A stretch of DNA of 64,000 nt from Pythium myriotylum (GCA_023091665.1 JALJCQ010000015.1:3472001-3536000), one strand, 5' to 3'. Counted from the first letter of the stretch, positions 37,092-47,458 are shown. Translations and numbers: made by a program. The notes: generated from the letters alone by a model not told the origin.

Positions 37092-38825
37092 TCAAGATGC
37101 TCCGTACTGGAACTTGAATGTGAAGTCGATGCCCTGGTGGACCGTGGCCGAGTTGACGATGGTGATGAAGGCGCCGATCAGCTTCCCGTGGAGCGTCATC
37201 CAGTAACTCTCGAGAACGAATGCGAGCTGGTAAAGCGGCTGAACACCGTATTTCTTGTTCATGAGCCAGCACATGACGGCAAGAGACACAGATTCGAGCG
37301 CTGCATACACGAGCGAGCTCCCGACACCCTGCACCATTTGCTCGCGGGTCATGGCTCGTAGAACGTAGTTGTACTTGGCGTTTGGCAGGTGCCATGCCAC
37401 GCCCACATAGACCCCGTAAATGAGCGGCATCAGCACCTCCATGAACTCGACGAAGAGCAGCACCTCGCACGAGAAAAGCAGCTGCAACGACTGCTCGAGC
37501 ACGCGCGCCTGATCGCGGCGTGCGATTTTAATACCGTCCACCTGGATCGAGCCCGGCAACAACATGGGTTTCTGAGTCTCCACGCCGCCAGGAGTCGACG
37601 GCATTGGTATGGAAACACCTAAGGAAGAGAGATCCAGAAGCTGCCGGCTCGTTGTGTTGAAGAAGACTGACTGTGGCGCGAGCTGCACCGAGTGCGCGGC
37701 CGCAACGAACGACCTCCGCACGGCCAAACTGTGGCTTCCCACGTCTTCGATAGGCTCACCAACGAGCTTGTCGTCTCGAATTGAATGAACTTTAGCCGTT
37801 CCCTTGTTTAAACACCAGCGCGATACGCTGAGATTTGGCTCCACGGGCGCCGTTGCCTCGGCGAGAGGCTTGTCGACGCACTTTACGCTCGGGAAAAGCG
37901 CAGTTTCGACGATCTTGACGGCTGTGTGGAGCGTGCTCCGGTGGTCGGCGACGTAGTCGTGGGCCATGTAGAGCCGCACTTCAACAACTGCCTGTAAGAA
38001 GTCCATGACCAAGATCAGCACACCTAGAATCTGTGACTGGACGTGTTGGAGACAAACGGTCTGGTAGAGCGAGCCCGAGATCTCGATCATGCAGATTGTC
38101 ACATCGGTTGTGAGGTCGTCGAGGCGGTGTGCGAGTTGCCAGAGCGTCTTCTTGAGAAAAACTTTGACTACAGGGAAAACGAGAATCATCGCTACCTGAG
38201 CCGCCAGGGGCACATAAGCAAAGCCGATCGAGAACCCGAGAAACATGTAGAAAAGCGAGAGCTGCGCGCCTAGTATGGGCAGGATCTTTTTCAGCTGGTC
38301 ACACCGAGTGATGAAAACGTCACGAGCGATAAGCCAATTGGCGACTACGACGAGTGCCCCGAAGGGTACGAGGCCAAGGAATTCGCGGAAAGGAACTGGG
38401 TATCGCCAGAGGATCATGAACGGCAGCCAGAAGAACTCCAGCGAGACGCCGACGAGACCGGCGACCAGCAGAATCTGTATTGCTGAGTACCCATCGTCCG
38501 GCAGGCGAATCGCTTTCTTTACTGTGAGCAGCATCGCGAAGACCAGGACCGTGTGCGAAGCCACCGACCGGAATGTCGTGACTCCATTGCGAGAGAGCCC
38601 TGCGGCTGGATCCCCTAGTGGAATAGCCTCCATTGTGAGAATCACCGCCAGAACAGGCACCGGTGACACCGTTAGCACTGCGAACACGCGCCAAGCACCC
38701 GTGCATCGTTGATACTCGTCAAAAACGTAAAGCTTCTCCACGGAGTAGCGACCGAGGTACTGATGGCTATTCTTCCAACGATGGGCCTTGGCCAGTAGCC
38801 GTTCCGTGCGCTTGGTCCACGACAT
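37092..38825 (-). CDS. Multi-pass membrane protein, family C
   Basis: The first ATG of the frame (38825) gives 577 residues. About seven hydrophobic segments fall in the first half (for example AIQILLVAGLVGVSLEFFWL and LSLFYMFLGFSIGFAYVPLA). A soluble stretch of about 150 residues follows, then a last membrane part with FVEFMEVLMPLIYGVYVGVA and the conserved-looking end PLYQLAFVLESYW. I have the impression that proteins with this end form a large family in oomycetes annotated only as transmembrane proteins, but I could not check. It differs from families A and B and has no large ectodomain. It lies 72 bases upstream of A2 on the same strand, so it could share regulation with it. Confidence 0.7.
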   Translation of the reverse strand: MSWTKRTERLLAKAHRWKNSHQYLGRYSVEKLYVFDEYQRCTGAWRVFAVLTVSPVPVLAVILTMEAIPLGDPAAGLSRNGVTTFRSVASHTVLVFAMLLTVKKAIRLPDDGYSAIQILLVAGLVGVSLEFFWLPFMILWRYPVPFREFLGLVPFGALVVVANWLIARDVFITRCDQLKKILPILGAQLSLFYMFLGFSIGFAYVPLAAQVAMILVFPVVKVFLKKTLWQLAHRLDDLTTDVTICMIEISGSLYQTVCLQHVQSQILGVLILVMDFLQAVVEVRLYMAHDYVADHRSTLHTAVKIVETALFPSVKCVDKPLAEATAPVEPNLSVSRWCLNKGTAKVHSIRDDKLVGEPIEDVGSHSLAVRRSFVAAAHSVQLAPQSVFFNTTSRQLLDLSSLGVSIPMPSTPGGVETQKPMLLPGSIQVDGIKIARRDQARVLEQSLQLLFSCEVLLFVEFMEVLMPLIYGVYVGVAWHLPNAKYNYVLRAMTREQMVQGVGSSLVYAALESVSLAVMCWLMNKKYGVQPLYQLAFVLESYWMTLHGKLIGAFITIVNSATVHQGIDFTFKFQYGAS

Positions 38826-38870
38826 CTTGACAGGCGTTCTTGGTCGTGCAACCGCGTTTGGACGCCACAA

Positions 38871-39411
38871 ACAAAAGTCGGACGCCTACCTCGAATCGGT
38901 GAAGTCGATCGACTTCGATATGGCCGACCAGATGCATCTGAGGACGCGGAATCCAAAATAACCATGGTCGTGAGCTTGGTCTGCGCTGGGGACGAGGAGG
39001 CTCTTAACGCAACGACTTGACAACGATAAGATGATGAATCGGGTTCTGAGTACCGACAGCACCCGCCCCTAGAAGGAGCCCGCGCCCACAATACCACATT
39101 CACGGCGCAGAGCATCCAAGGATTAGAGAGTGTTGTGTTAGTCGGCGACCAGGCATTCCTTCTGGATAGCGCGGTGTTATGTCTTGGTTGACCTCGACAA
39201 GTCTCCGCTTTGCCCTCGCCCTTCAAATCGTTACAGCCAGAAGAAGAAGAATGGGCCCTCCTTGTTACGGAGGTCTCGGAAGTCCACCAATATGATCCTC
39301 TGGTCTCTCAAGCTGAACAAATCCCGCGCGCCAACACGGAAGTCACTTTGAGTGTCACTGGAGAACAGCAAAAATAGCCGACTTGAAGCGCAACCATGTC
39401 AATCCAAGGAA
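38871..39411. other. Divergent region between C and A3
   Basis: About 0.5 kb without a gene separates the minus-strand genes from plus-strand A3. It must hold the promoters of both. I saw no distinct motif. Confidence 0.4.
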
Positions 39412-41571
39412 ATGACGTGCAGCAAGTCGCGTGTGTCAATGTCAAGCGCGCCGCAAGTCGTCACATATCGGTGGCGATTCGTGCTTGCGGCGCTCTACAA
39501 CTTGGGAGTGTGGACTTTGCTCGCGTTGCTATTACTCTGTCAGTTGCTCGCGATTTTCTGGACTTCAGTCTCATACACGCAGCACTTAGAAATCGGCCAA
39601 CCACCTGCAATGCCAAACCACATTTTGTATGGCTCTAACGATGAGCCGTACGCCGATCGCGTGGTTGTGTGCGTCACAACCGAACGCGTATCTCGCCCTA
39701 TGACGCTATCGGACGCAATGGTGCTGCTCGCCAACATGTCAACAGCTGGACACATGACCAATGGTATCGATGGCTACCGCATTCTGCGGCGCGAACAAGA
39801 GATTCAGCTCGGACCGTCAATTTTTCCTGTGTACGCACAGAAATGCGAGGCACTTGCACTCGTGGTGGACCGAATGCTGGATGCGTGCGAACTGATGGGC
39901 TTCAACACTACGCGTGACGTGCTGCGTGTCGTCGACGGGATTGACACTGATCAGGTCACGATTCTGCCGACAACTCTGCCCATACTATTCGAGCCATTTT
40001 GGGACTACGCCACGTCGGGGCTCTTTATTGCGCCTGGTCAAGACGGCAACGCATGCGTTGTTTCCGTTGGTGGAATCTTTGACGACCCTGCCAGCTCACA
40101 CGCATTCGTAGTCGGGTCGAGCCGTAAGGTCAGAGAAGCACAAGCGCAGCACTGGATTGGGTACGCTGGTGGGACGTGGAAGAACGGGTGGTACGAGGAT
40201 CCGGTCTTGGGCATGAAATGGCATTTTGATTTATTGGACACAACTCCTGGTGGGACGCTGAACGAGCTGGCAATAGTATTCGATTTGCTCAGCGCAAATC
40301 AGTCTCCTCTGGACTGCTTGGCCTCGAAGTGCAACTGGAACAATGCGCGCGAGTCGTGGGGATCGCAACTCAGTTTCAGTGTCACGATCGCCGCTATGGA
40401 AGCGGTTCAGATCTCTAATGGCGCACGCTTTGGCAAGTTTTGGTACTCGGGCACTGAAGTCGTCACGGTCTCGAGTGTCTACAGCATCGACCAGACCATC
40501 TCGATGCTCACACTTACATCGATGCTCCTAAGGTGGATGGCCGCCACGGTTGTGCTCGCACGTGTGGGCGAAACTATCGGACTCGGTGCGCTAGCCAACA
40601 CCTCTTCCTTCTGGATGTTACCGGTGCTACTGCTGCCGAGGCTCAAGACCATTCTGGAGGCTTTCTGGACCGTCGGTTGCCAGTTCGAAGGCTCGCAACG
40701 GGCTCTAGGCGAATCGTGGTTTGTGATGTACCCGGCCATTGGCGAGACTGTGCTGCTCTACTTCAGTTTGCTCAACTGGCTCGCCAAAATTTTCAGACGG
40801 CGCATGAGCGATGTGCTCTTCGGACCGACGCTACTAGCCTTTGGGTTACTCCACTACGTCCGATTCCAGCTCCTCGCCGCGCGGTGGGTCGGATCAGAGG
40901 GCCGCATCTCGTCGTTCGTGACCTCTGACGAATTAAGCAATGCCGCACTGCTAGAGTTCTTCACGACAGACTTGGCTTTCCGGATCAACGGCCGCGTAAG
41001 GTCACTTTTCACATTCAAACTCGCCGTCTTCGCCGCGAATCTGCTGCCGCTCGTCGTGGGATCGAAAAGCGTCGTCTCCAAAGCACCCGGCATTCCCAGC
41101 GAACGGCGAATAGAAAAAGCACTCGCCGTGCGCTTTGCCTACAACGGTGGCATCGGTCTCTCCCAGATCTACGCTTCCGACCACCGATCCGACTCTTCTT
41201 CTACCGCTGTTGTCGTTCCGTACGAACTCGTGCGAGCCGGGTACGCAGTTCTGCCGTCGCCGCCGTCGCAAAAAAAGTCGTCGCAGGCGTCCGTCTCGTC
41301 CATGGAAACCCACTCACCGACTCAAGAGAATCTAGCGGCGTCTTCAACGCATTATGTCGTCGCGATCGTCGACTGGCTCTGGCTCGTGCTCTTCTCTCAT
41401 TTCCGTACGAAAACGTGGCTTTACGTGGTTCGCGTGAGTCTGCTTCGCGCTACCGACTCCCATGCGCCAGGCCTCGTGCTGCGCGTGGACGACACGCCTC
41501 GCGTCGGCCGCGTCGGCGACGACTTTGGCGGCCTCCAGCCGTCGCAGATCACAGCATGCGCCTGCGAGTGA
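39412..41571 (+). CDS. Multi-pass membrane protein, family A (A3)
   Basis: The first ATG (39412) gives 719 residues. The N-terminal helix LGVWTLLALLLLCQLLAIFW is followed by the ectodomain blocks NDEPYADRVVVCVTTERVSRP, LPILFEPFWDYA and VREAQAQHWIGY. The helix bundle has MLPVLLLPRLKT and FEGSQRALGESWFVMYPAIGE, and then RMSDVLFGPTLLAFGLLHYV. The cytoplasmic tail includes VPYELVRAGY and a hydrophobic-aromatic stretch, DWLWLVLFSHF. It is the only member of the cluster on the plus strand. Its codon use is less GC-rich than A1, which argues that the duplications are not very recent. The function is unknown. Confidence 0.75.
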   Translation: MTCSKSRVSMSSAPQVVTYRWRFVLAALYNLGVWTLLALLLLCQLLAIFWTSVSYTQHLEIGQPPAMPNHILYGSNDEPYADRVVVCVTTERVSRPMTLSDAMVLLANMSTAGHMTNGIDGYRILRREQEIQLGPSIFPVYAQKCEALALVVDRMLDACELMGFNTTRDVLRVVDGIDTDQVTILPTTLPILFEPFWDYATSGLFIAPGQDGNACVVSVGGIFDDPASSHAFVVGSSRKVREAQAQHWIGYAGGTWKNGWYEDPVLGMKWHFDLLDTTPGGTLNELAIVFDLLSANQSPLDCLASKCNWNNARESWGSQLSFSVTIAAMEAVQISNGARFGKFWYSGTEVVTVSSVYSIDQTISMLTLTSMLLRWMAATVVLARVGETIGLGALANTSSFWMLPVLLLPRLKTILEAFWTVGCQFEGSQRALGESWFVMYPAIGETVLLYFSLLNWLAKIFRRRMSDVLFGPTLLAFGLLHYVRFQLLAARWVGSEGRISSFVTSDELSNAALLEFFTTDLAFRINGRVRSLFTFKLAVFAANLLPLVVGSKSVVSKAPGIPSERRIEKALAVRFAYNGGIGLSQIYASDHRSDSSSTAVVVPYELVRAGYAVLPSPPSQKKSSQASVSSMETHSPTQENLAASSTHYVVAIVDWLWLVLFSHFRTKTWLYVVRVSLLRATDSHAPGLVLRVDDTPRVGRVGDDFGGLQPSQITACACE

Positions 41572-42066
41572 GCGTCAATACCGGGGAGCCCTCGCTTCAC
41601 TTGCCACGTCAATCAAGTCTCAACGGCCGCAACAAAGCTGCCTACGATCGCGCGATCTGCCTCTGAACGAGGAGGATGCAATGACAAGAGAGAGAGCGCG
41701 CGCGCGAGGAAGCCGACGACGACAAGCGAGCGAGGCAACGGCAACACCGCCGAGTGTGGGAGCGTGCAGCGTCCGGATCGTTCCCAAACTCGCGCGGCGC
41801 TTTCGCCACGTCTCTCGCCACTCGTCATTCCTTCCCACGACCCACGCGAACGCACGCAGACGGCGAGCGCACGCAGGGGAAACCTCCATATAACTTCCCA
41901 GTCACTCCCTCCTTCCCCACGCTTGCCTTGCCAACGTCATAAGGGAAACCTCCTTAAGTACGCACCTCCCACCCACCGCGCACTTAGTCCGTTCAATTCC
42001 CTAATCTCAGTAGGCTTCCTCGCCCCCTCGCCTGCCAGTCTCTCTCTCTCTTCTCCTCGGGCGACC
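41572..42066. other. Promoter region of the splicing-factor gene
   Basis: No separate gene is seen. TCACTCCCTCC at about 41901 fits the oomycete initiator consensus (YCAYTYY) and would give a 5' UTR of about 165 bases for the gene at 42067. AACTTCCCA and AAACCTCC motifs are repeated on either side. Confidence 0.4.
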
Positions 42067-43839
42067 ATGTACAACGGCATCGGCCTGCGCACGGTGCGCG
42101 GCTCGGGCACGAATGGCTACGTGCAGCGCAATCTCTCGTTCGTGAACGCGCAGCGCTCGCGGCAGACGCTGGCGCGCACGCAGCGGCGCGACGAGCGGCC
42201 GGCGGCGGCCCACGCGCCGCGCGCGACGGCCAACCCGGACATTCTGCGCCACGAGCAGAAGCGCCGCGTGGAGGTGGCGCTCATGGAGATGACGCTCGAG
42301 ATGGAGGCGCGCGGCTGCGACGAAGACGAGATCCGCGAGAAAGTCGCGCGCGAGCGAGAGCGCCGGCTCGCGCGGCTGGACCACGACGACCTCGCCAAGC
42401 GCAACGACGCCGAGGCCGACAGCAGCCACGCGCGCGCGCGCCGCAAGGAAGAAGAAGACCGACGCATGAAGAGCGCGTTCGGTATCGCCGAGGACTATGT
42501 GCCCGGAGAGAGCTTTGACCCGGAGATGCAGGAGAAGCGTCGCCAGGAGCGCGCGGCGAAACGGCTCCGGGACAAAGAGGAGCGCGAGCAGGCGAAGCTG
42601 CAGCGGATCCAGGAGCGAGAGGCTCGAGCCGAGCGGTTCCGTATCAAGGACGAAGAGGATGCGAGGAAGCGAGAGCGCCGCTCGCGGTCGAGATCCAGAG
42701 GCCGCGACCGCGCGCCACGATCCAGATCGCGCGGCCGGTCGAGCCGCAAGCCCGAAGACGAGAGCAGTCGCCGCCGCTCGCGGTCGCCTGTGAAAAGCGA
42801 CAGGAAAAGCAAGAGCAAGCCACGTAGCGCCTCGCGCAGCGTCTCGAGCAGTCGAAGCCGCAGCCGCAGCTCGGAGAGACCCGCGCGGCGCCGACGCGGC
42901 CGGTCGCCGTCTCGCTCGCGATCGAGCACGCCGGAGAAGAGGAAGAAGAGGCCATCGCCAGTGAAGAAGCGCAGCTCCCGCCGCTCGCGGTCGGCGTCCT
43001 CGTCGTCGTCCTCGTCGTCTTCATCCTCGTCAGCTAGTTCACGTTCGCGCTCGCGTTCCCGATCTCGTTCCCGGTCTCGTTCGAGATCGAGGTCGCGATC
43101 CAGATCGAGATCGAAACGACAGACAAAGGCCACGTCGAGAACCCCTGAACGCAAGCGTGAAGAGCCCGTGTCCAAGCCGACAGAGCCCGCCAAGCCCATG
43201 GAGGCCCCAGCCTCTGGCCACGTGCGCAAGACCACACGATGGGCCAAGCCGCTGCCCAAGCCGCCAGTGGTTGAGCCTGAGAAGGCAGTTGATCCGAAGG
43301 TCGAGTCGCCCGCGCCGGAGAAGGAAGCCTCGCCTCCCACGGAGCAACAGAAAGAAGACCCCAAGGAAGAGGAGAAGCCTTCAAAGCCTGAGCCTCAAAC
43401 GAAGGACGTCAAGGAAACCAAGCCCGAAATCCAAGTCAAGGACACGAAGGAGGCCAAGCCCGTTGCTGGAGTCAAGGACACAAAGGAGAGCAAGTCGGAC
43501 GTGAAGAAAGAGATCAAGAGAGCGCCGACTCCCGACAGGAAGAAACCCGCGACGCCGCTGCGCGGTCGCTCGTCTTGCCGCTCGCCGTCACGCTCGTCCT
43601 CGCGCTCGCGTTCCTCCAGTTCCTCTCGCTCTCGTTCGCGCTCGGCGTCGTCCGCCTCCTCGCGCAGCTCCAGTCGCAGTCCGTCGCGCGACCGCCGCCG
43701 CAGCACCAAGCGCCGCCGCTCGCCGTCTCGCTCGCGGTCGCCTTCGCCGCCCAAGCGCTCGCGCCGCGCGTCCCCTAGCCCTCCATCTTCCCGTCGCGCG
43801 CGCAGCCGCAGCGCCAGTCGCAGCCGCCGCCGTCGCTAG
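42067..43839 (+). CDS. Cwf21/SRRM2-like splicing factor with RS domain
   Basis: The start at 42067 gives 590 residues. The N-terminus carries MYNGIGLRTVRGSGTNGYVQ, the near-invariant start of Cwc21/SRRM2-type spliceosomal proteins. A cwf21 domain follows at about residues 55-105 (HEQKRRVEVALMEMTLEM...REKVARERERRL), which binds Prp8 and Snu114 in the activated spliceosome. The rest is a long Arg/Ser-rich region with SRSRSR runs, interrupted by an acidic Lys/Pro/Glu linker, as in SRRM2 rather than in short yeast Cwc21. It acts in the nucleus in pre-mRNA splicing. The gene is intronless. Confidence 0.92.
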   Translation: MYNGIGLRTVRGSGTNGYVQRNLSFVNAQRSRQTLARTQRRDERPAAAHAPRATANPDILRHEQKRRVEVALMEMTLEMEARGCDEDEIREKVARERERRLARLDHDDLAKRNDAEADSSHARARRKEEEDRRMKSAFGIAEDYVPGESFDPEMQEKRRQERAAKRLRDKEEREQAKLQRIQEREARAERFRIKDEEDARKRERRSRSRSRGRDRAPRSRSRGRSSRKPEDESSRRRSRSPVKSDRKSKSKPRSASRSVSSSRSRSRSSERPARRRRGRSPSRSRSSTPEKRKKRPSPVKKRSSRRSRSASSSSSSSSSSSSASSRSRSRSRSRSRSRSRSRSRSRSRSKRQTKATSRTPERKREEPVSKPTEPAKPMEAPASGHVRKTTRWAKPLPKPPVVEPEKAVDPKVESPAPEKEASPPTEQQKEDPKEEEKPSKPEPQTKDVKETKPEIQVKDTKEAKPVAGVKDTKESKSDVKKEIKRAPTPDRKKPATPLRGRSSCRSPSRSSSRSRSSSSSRSRSRSASSASSRSSSRSPSRDRRRSTKRRRSPSRSRSPSPPKRSRRASPSPPSSRRARSRSASRSRRRR

Positions 43840-44025
43840 ATGCCGTCTCCATTCTCCATTCTCTCGCCTGGAAAAACAACTTGCTATCTTGTTAGGAACA
43901 CCGTCCACATCAGTTGGTAACATCTCTTCCCACCGCACTACCTGATTTCGATACCAGGTTCCTAACGCCTGTCTGGCTTGCGCCCGCAGTGTGTTCGCAC
44001 TCGATTCTCCCAGGTGAGCTCGCGG

Positions 44026-45004
44026 ATGATGGCGCCCGGGTCCCCGGCCGTGCCCGTCGTGCACGTGGCCGGCGGCGCCGTGGCCTCGCCGCTCGGCAGC
44101 CCGTCGCTCTCGTCGCTCTCGTCGCCGCCGCCGCTCTCCAGCCGCCTGCGCGGCCGCGAGCCCAGCGAGGACGAAGAGCCGCTGCTGCTGAGCTCCTCGC
44201 GCCCGGGCAGCCCCGGGCCGATGGGGCCGTCGACCACCACGCGCGCGCGCCGCTGCCTCTCGCGCGTGGCGCGCTCGCGCGCTGTCACGACCACGCGCGC
44301 GCTCTTCTCGTCGTCGGCGGGCGGCGTCAACTGGCTCGTCCGAGCGCTTTTCATCTGTCTCGGCATGGTGCTCATCGGCGCCGTCGGGTCGTTCACGCTG
44401 CGCCAGGTCATGAGTCCGCAGATCGAGTCGCTGCTGCGCCAGCGCAACGACATGCAGGTCGAGATCGAAGCGCTGCGCAACCAGGTGCGGCGAGCGGAGT
44501 AGGAGAGCGACAAGACGGGGGTGATCGTGGTCTCATGTTTGGGGACTCCTGTAGGTGGCGAACCAGACGCGCATCGCCGAGAGCCGACTGGAGATGATCC
44601 ACTTGCTGGAGAAGGAGCTCGAGAAGCAGGTCGTGGCCGCGGCTGTGTCGGCGACGGCCGTGCCGACCGACGTGAAAGGCGCGCCGCTGCGCGGCCGTCC
44701 GAGCTCGCCGTTCGCGTCCTACAGCTTCAAGGCCAACTTTTGGTCGACGCTCGCGTACGCGGCCGTGCTGGGCTCGCTCGTCATGGCCATCATCGCGATC
44801 CGCATCTACCAGATCGCCCACACTGAGAGCAGCTCGCGCACGTCGCGTGCACGCGCGGCCTCGGGCGCCGACACGCGCCACGTCGCGCTGCCCATGGCCG
44901 ACGACGACGACGACAAGCCCAGCGGCGGCAAGGCGGCGCGCGACGCCGAGTGCTACAAGCGCGCGCCCGGCAGCGCACCGCAGGACCGTCTCGTGCACGT
45001 GTAA
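44026..45004 (+). CDS. Two-helix membrane protein with central coiled coil, one intron
   Basis: Exon 1 is 44026-44484 and exon 2 is 44555-45004. The 70-base intron is GT...AG, phase 0, and joins NQ to VANQT within a coiled coil. The product has about 302 residues. It starts with a Ser/Pro-rich N-terminus, then a membrane helix (WLVRALFICLGMVLIGAVG). A coiled coil of about 60 residues spans the splice site. A second membrane helix (LAYAAVLGSLVMAIIAIRIY) and a short charged tail follow. The topology (both ends on one side, coiled coil between two helices) is clear; the family is not recognised. A tether or organelle-membrane organiser would fit the layout. Confidence 0.7.
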
Positions 45005-45456
45005 GGCAAGCCACCAAGGCAGACGAGGACCCTCCCATGCATGTACAATAGACGAAGAGAGAGAGAGATGTTGCTTTTTTCCATGCCATTCTTCCATGGT
45101 CGTGTGCGTCTCTGCCTTGGTCCATATGGACGTGTCCATTCCATTTTGACTGGTTCAAATGACGTCTCATCCCTCTATCTTTTAATTCACTGCGGAGCTC
45201 CTCCCTGCGCATCTTCAACCGCTTTATCAACTCTCACAGGTTCCCATCACCCTCTTCCCACCAACAGGCGCATTTCCTTGAGCAGTGCCAAGCTTCCTCG
45301 GCGACTTGGGCGCCGCGTGGGGGCGACAGCAGCACTTTCCGCGCATTTCCAAGCGGCTCGACCCACGCGCCGACCCGCGAGCGAGCCACACGCGAAACCG
45401 CGGCTTTTCTCGCTTCAAAACCGACCCGTGGCGGCCGTTTTTTCTCCCCCTCCGCA
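45005..45456. other. Intergenic, no gene seen
   Basis: About 450 bases between two plus-strand genes hold no supported coding sequence. The last part should contain the promoter of the acidic tail-anchored protein gene. Confidence 0.4.
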
Positions 45457-46203
45457 ATGCTCCAAGTGGCCTCGCGACCGCCGCCGCCGCCGGCCTTTGC
45501 GCCCTCCGACGTGGACGCGGCGCTGCTCGAGAGCGTCTTCGAGGACGGACTCACGTCGCCCGAGCACTCGCGCGACGTCGCGGCCGACGGCGACGGCGAG
45601 TACGAAGTCCACGAGCACCACAAGATCCACGAGGCCTTTGAGGCGACGACGAGGAACTCGTCGGGAGAGGAACTCGAGTGGGAAGATGAGGACGACGACG
45701 AGAACGACAGCGACTATGCGCCGGAGGACGACGAGGAGGACGAAGGCTCGGAGAGCGAGGACGACGAGCAGTACCGGCGGTCGCTCGAGATGCAGATGGA
45801 CGAGCACGCCGATGAAGTCGAGGACTTTTACCTGAGGCAGATGCTGGCCACGCGTGCCACGCTCGAGGGCGACGAGGCCGCGTGGGTCGACCGCTACATC
45901 GAGAAGCAGCGCGAGTGGAAAGAGCGCCACGGCTCGAGCATCGACGAGATGGATCTCGACCTGCGGCCCGTGCGTCGACGACATGCAGGCGACAAGCCGC
46001 CGCCACAGCACGACGACGACGACGACGACCAGCTCAGCGCGCTCGCCGAGGCCTGGAACGGCCGCGTCTCGCCGTACTTGCCGCCGTCGCTGCGGACGCA
46101 GCCGCCCGAGTTTCTGCTCTCGCTCGTGGCCGTCGGCGTCTTCATCGCGATCGCGCTCGGCGTGCAGTTCTACGTGGCGTTCAAGGCGCCGCTGTACTCG
46201 TAG
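45457..46203 (+). CDS. Acidic tail-anchored membrane protein, unknown
   Basis: This is a 248-residue protein. Residues 65-110 are extremely acidic (long Asp/Glu runs), followed by a helical, charged segment (about 110-160) with RYIEKQREWKERHGSS. A Pro-rich linker leads to a single C-terminal membrane helix (FLLSLVAVGVFIAIALGVQFY) six residues or so from the end. This topology is that of a tail-anchored protein whose acidic bulk faces the cytosol. I do not recognise the family. There is no intron and the start is the first ATG of the frame. Confidence 0.65.
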   Translation: MLQVASRPPPPPAFAPSDVDAALLESVFEDGLTSPEHSRDVAADGDGEYEVHEHHKIHEAFEATTRNSSGEELEWEDEDDDENDSDYAPEDDEEDEGSESEDDEQYRRSLEMQMDEHADEVEDFYLRQMLATRATLEGDEAAWVDRYIEKQREWKERHGSSIDEMDLDLRPVRRRHAGDKPPPQHDDDDDDQLSALAEAWNGRVSPYLPPSLRTQPPEFLLSLVAVGVFIAIALGVQFYVAFKAPLYS

Positions 46204-46323
46204 CCAAAGCAATTTCCATGTTTCTAATTGGGAGAGTAGGTTCCTTTCACTTGGCCATCTTGTCACTTGTTGACCTCTTCCCAACTGCCACAAGTCCCAC
46301 ACACACACGACGACTTTGCTACC

Positions 46324-46539
46324 ATGATCAAGCTACTCGCTTTGCTCGGCTGCGTCGTGCTCGCGCACGTCGTGGACGCCGGCGCCGTGGACTACGGACT
46401 GTGCCAGAGCGCGTGCTACAGCCACGCTGGACTCGTCTTCGGCAAAGTCGCACTTGGCCCGAGCGCCCCGACCGTCGCCAAAGCCTGCAGCGCCGCCCAG
46501 GCCAAGTGCTGCGCGCGCTGCGCCGCTGCATTCCTCTGA
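46324..46539 (+). CDS. Small secreted cysteine-rich protein
   Basis: The start at 46324 gives 71 residues. Residues 1-18 or so form a signal peptide (MIKLLALLGCVVLAHVVDA). The mature part has seven Cys in the order C-x3-C...C...C-C-x2-C and a Gly/Ala-rich middle. The YGLCQSAC...ACSAAQAKC...C layout recalls a group of very small secreted Cys-rich proteins seen across protists and fungi, whose role is unknown. A start further upstream (46267) would put a polar stretch before the signal peptide and is unlikely. It could be a surface or apoplastic protein. Confidence 0.7.
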   Translation: MIKLLALLGCVVLAHVVDAGAVDYGLCQSACYSHAGLVFGKVALGPSAPTVAKACSAAQAKCCARCAAAFL

Positions 46540-46643
46540 GCGTATCCCAAGGTCTCCGATAATTCAATTATAATTGGCAAGCTTTGTCATGAAAGGTCAC
46601 GGATCCCGTATCTTGTGTTCCTCGCTTTCGCTCTCTCTCTTCC

Positions 46644-47458
46644 ATGCCCCCGCCACTCCTAGTGCTCGTAGCCCTATCGCTAGTGCTTCTCGGCGCGACG
46701 CGCTGCACGGCGTGCCTGCTCGCGGGCGCCGACACGGGCGTGTGCACCGAGCCGACCGACTTCGACGTGCTGCTGCCCTTCTGCAAGACAGTCGTGCCCT
46801 ACACAGCGTGCCTGCCGCGCTACCAGTCGCTCTGGTACAACCACTCGTCGCTCACCAAGGACAAGTTCATCGAGCAAATGTTCACCAAGATCGCCACGCA
46901 GCGGAAAATGTACGAGACCAACAAGACGTTCCTTGACAAGAACACGGACGAGTGGGGCTCGCGCCACGAGATCAAGCCGCGCTTCGTGGAGAACCCGGAC
47001 TGCGAGAACGCCTTCAAGAACTACTATTGCTGGCTCAACTTCCCACGCTGCGACGCCGAAGGACGCAGCCTGCTGCTCTGCCGCAGCGTCTGCGAAAACT
47101 ACATGAGAGCCTGCCAGATGTCGGCCGATCTCTGGCGATGTGGGGACCCCAAGTACGTGAACGGCCGCAAGCCCGAGAGCAGCGTCACGTGGATGGTGCG
47201 TTCCTCATCCGCTTGCTATCCAGAGAGCTTGTGTGTGGCTCACTGACGAATGGTGCTGATGGATCATGACAGAACAACGCGCTCGTCTACTACCGCGCGC
47301 CGTATCCAGGGTCTCCGTTTAAGGACAACGCCGTGGACCCCGACACCAACAAGCCGCTCATCGTCTGCACGCCGAGCCTTGAGAACGACGTACCACAAGC
47401 GGCGGCCACAGGCCTCGCTGCACTCATGACCGTGCTGCTCATTTTGTCGTTGTATTAG
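46644..47458 (+). CDS. Frizzled-CRD-like secreted protein, probably GPI-anchored
   Basis: Exon 1 is 46644-47195 and exon 2 is 47273-47458. The 77-base intron is GT...AG, phase 0. The product has 245 residues. A signal peptide (about 1-24) is followed by a Cys-rich domain with the arrangement CENAFKNYYCWLNFPRC and LLLCRSVCENYMRAC, the core of the Frizzled-type cysteine-rich domain. The C-terminus ends in a hydrophobic run (AALMTVLLILSLY) after a small-residue stretch, the pattern of a GPI-attachment signal. It is thus probably a cell-surface binding protein. In animals such domains bind Wnt lipids; the ligand here is unknown. Without the splice the frame ends soon after the donor, which supports the intron. 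Confidence 0.8.
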
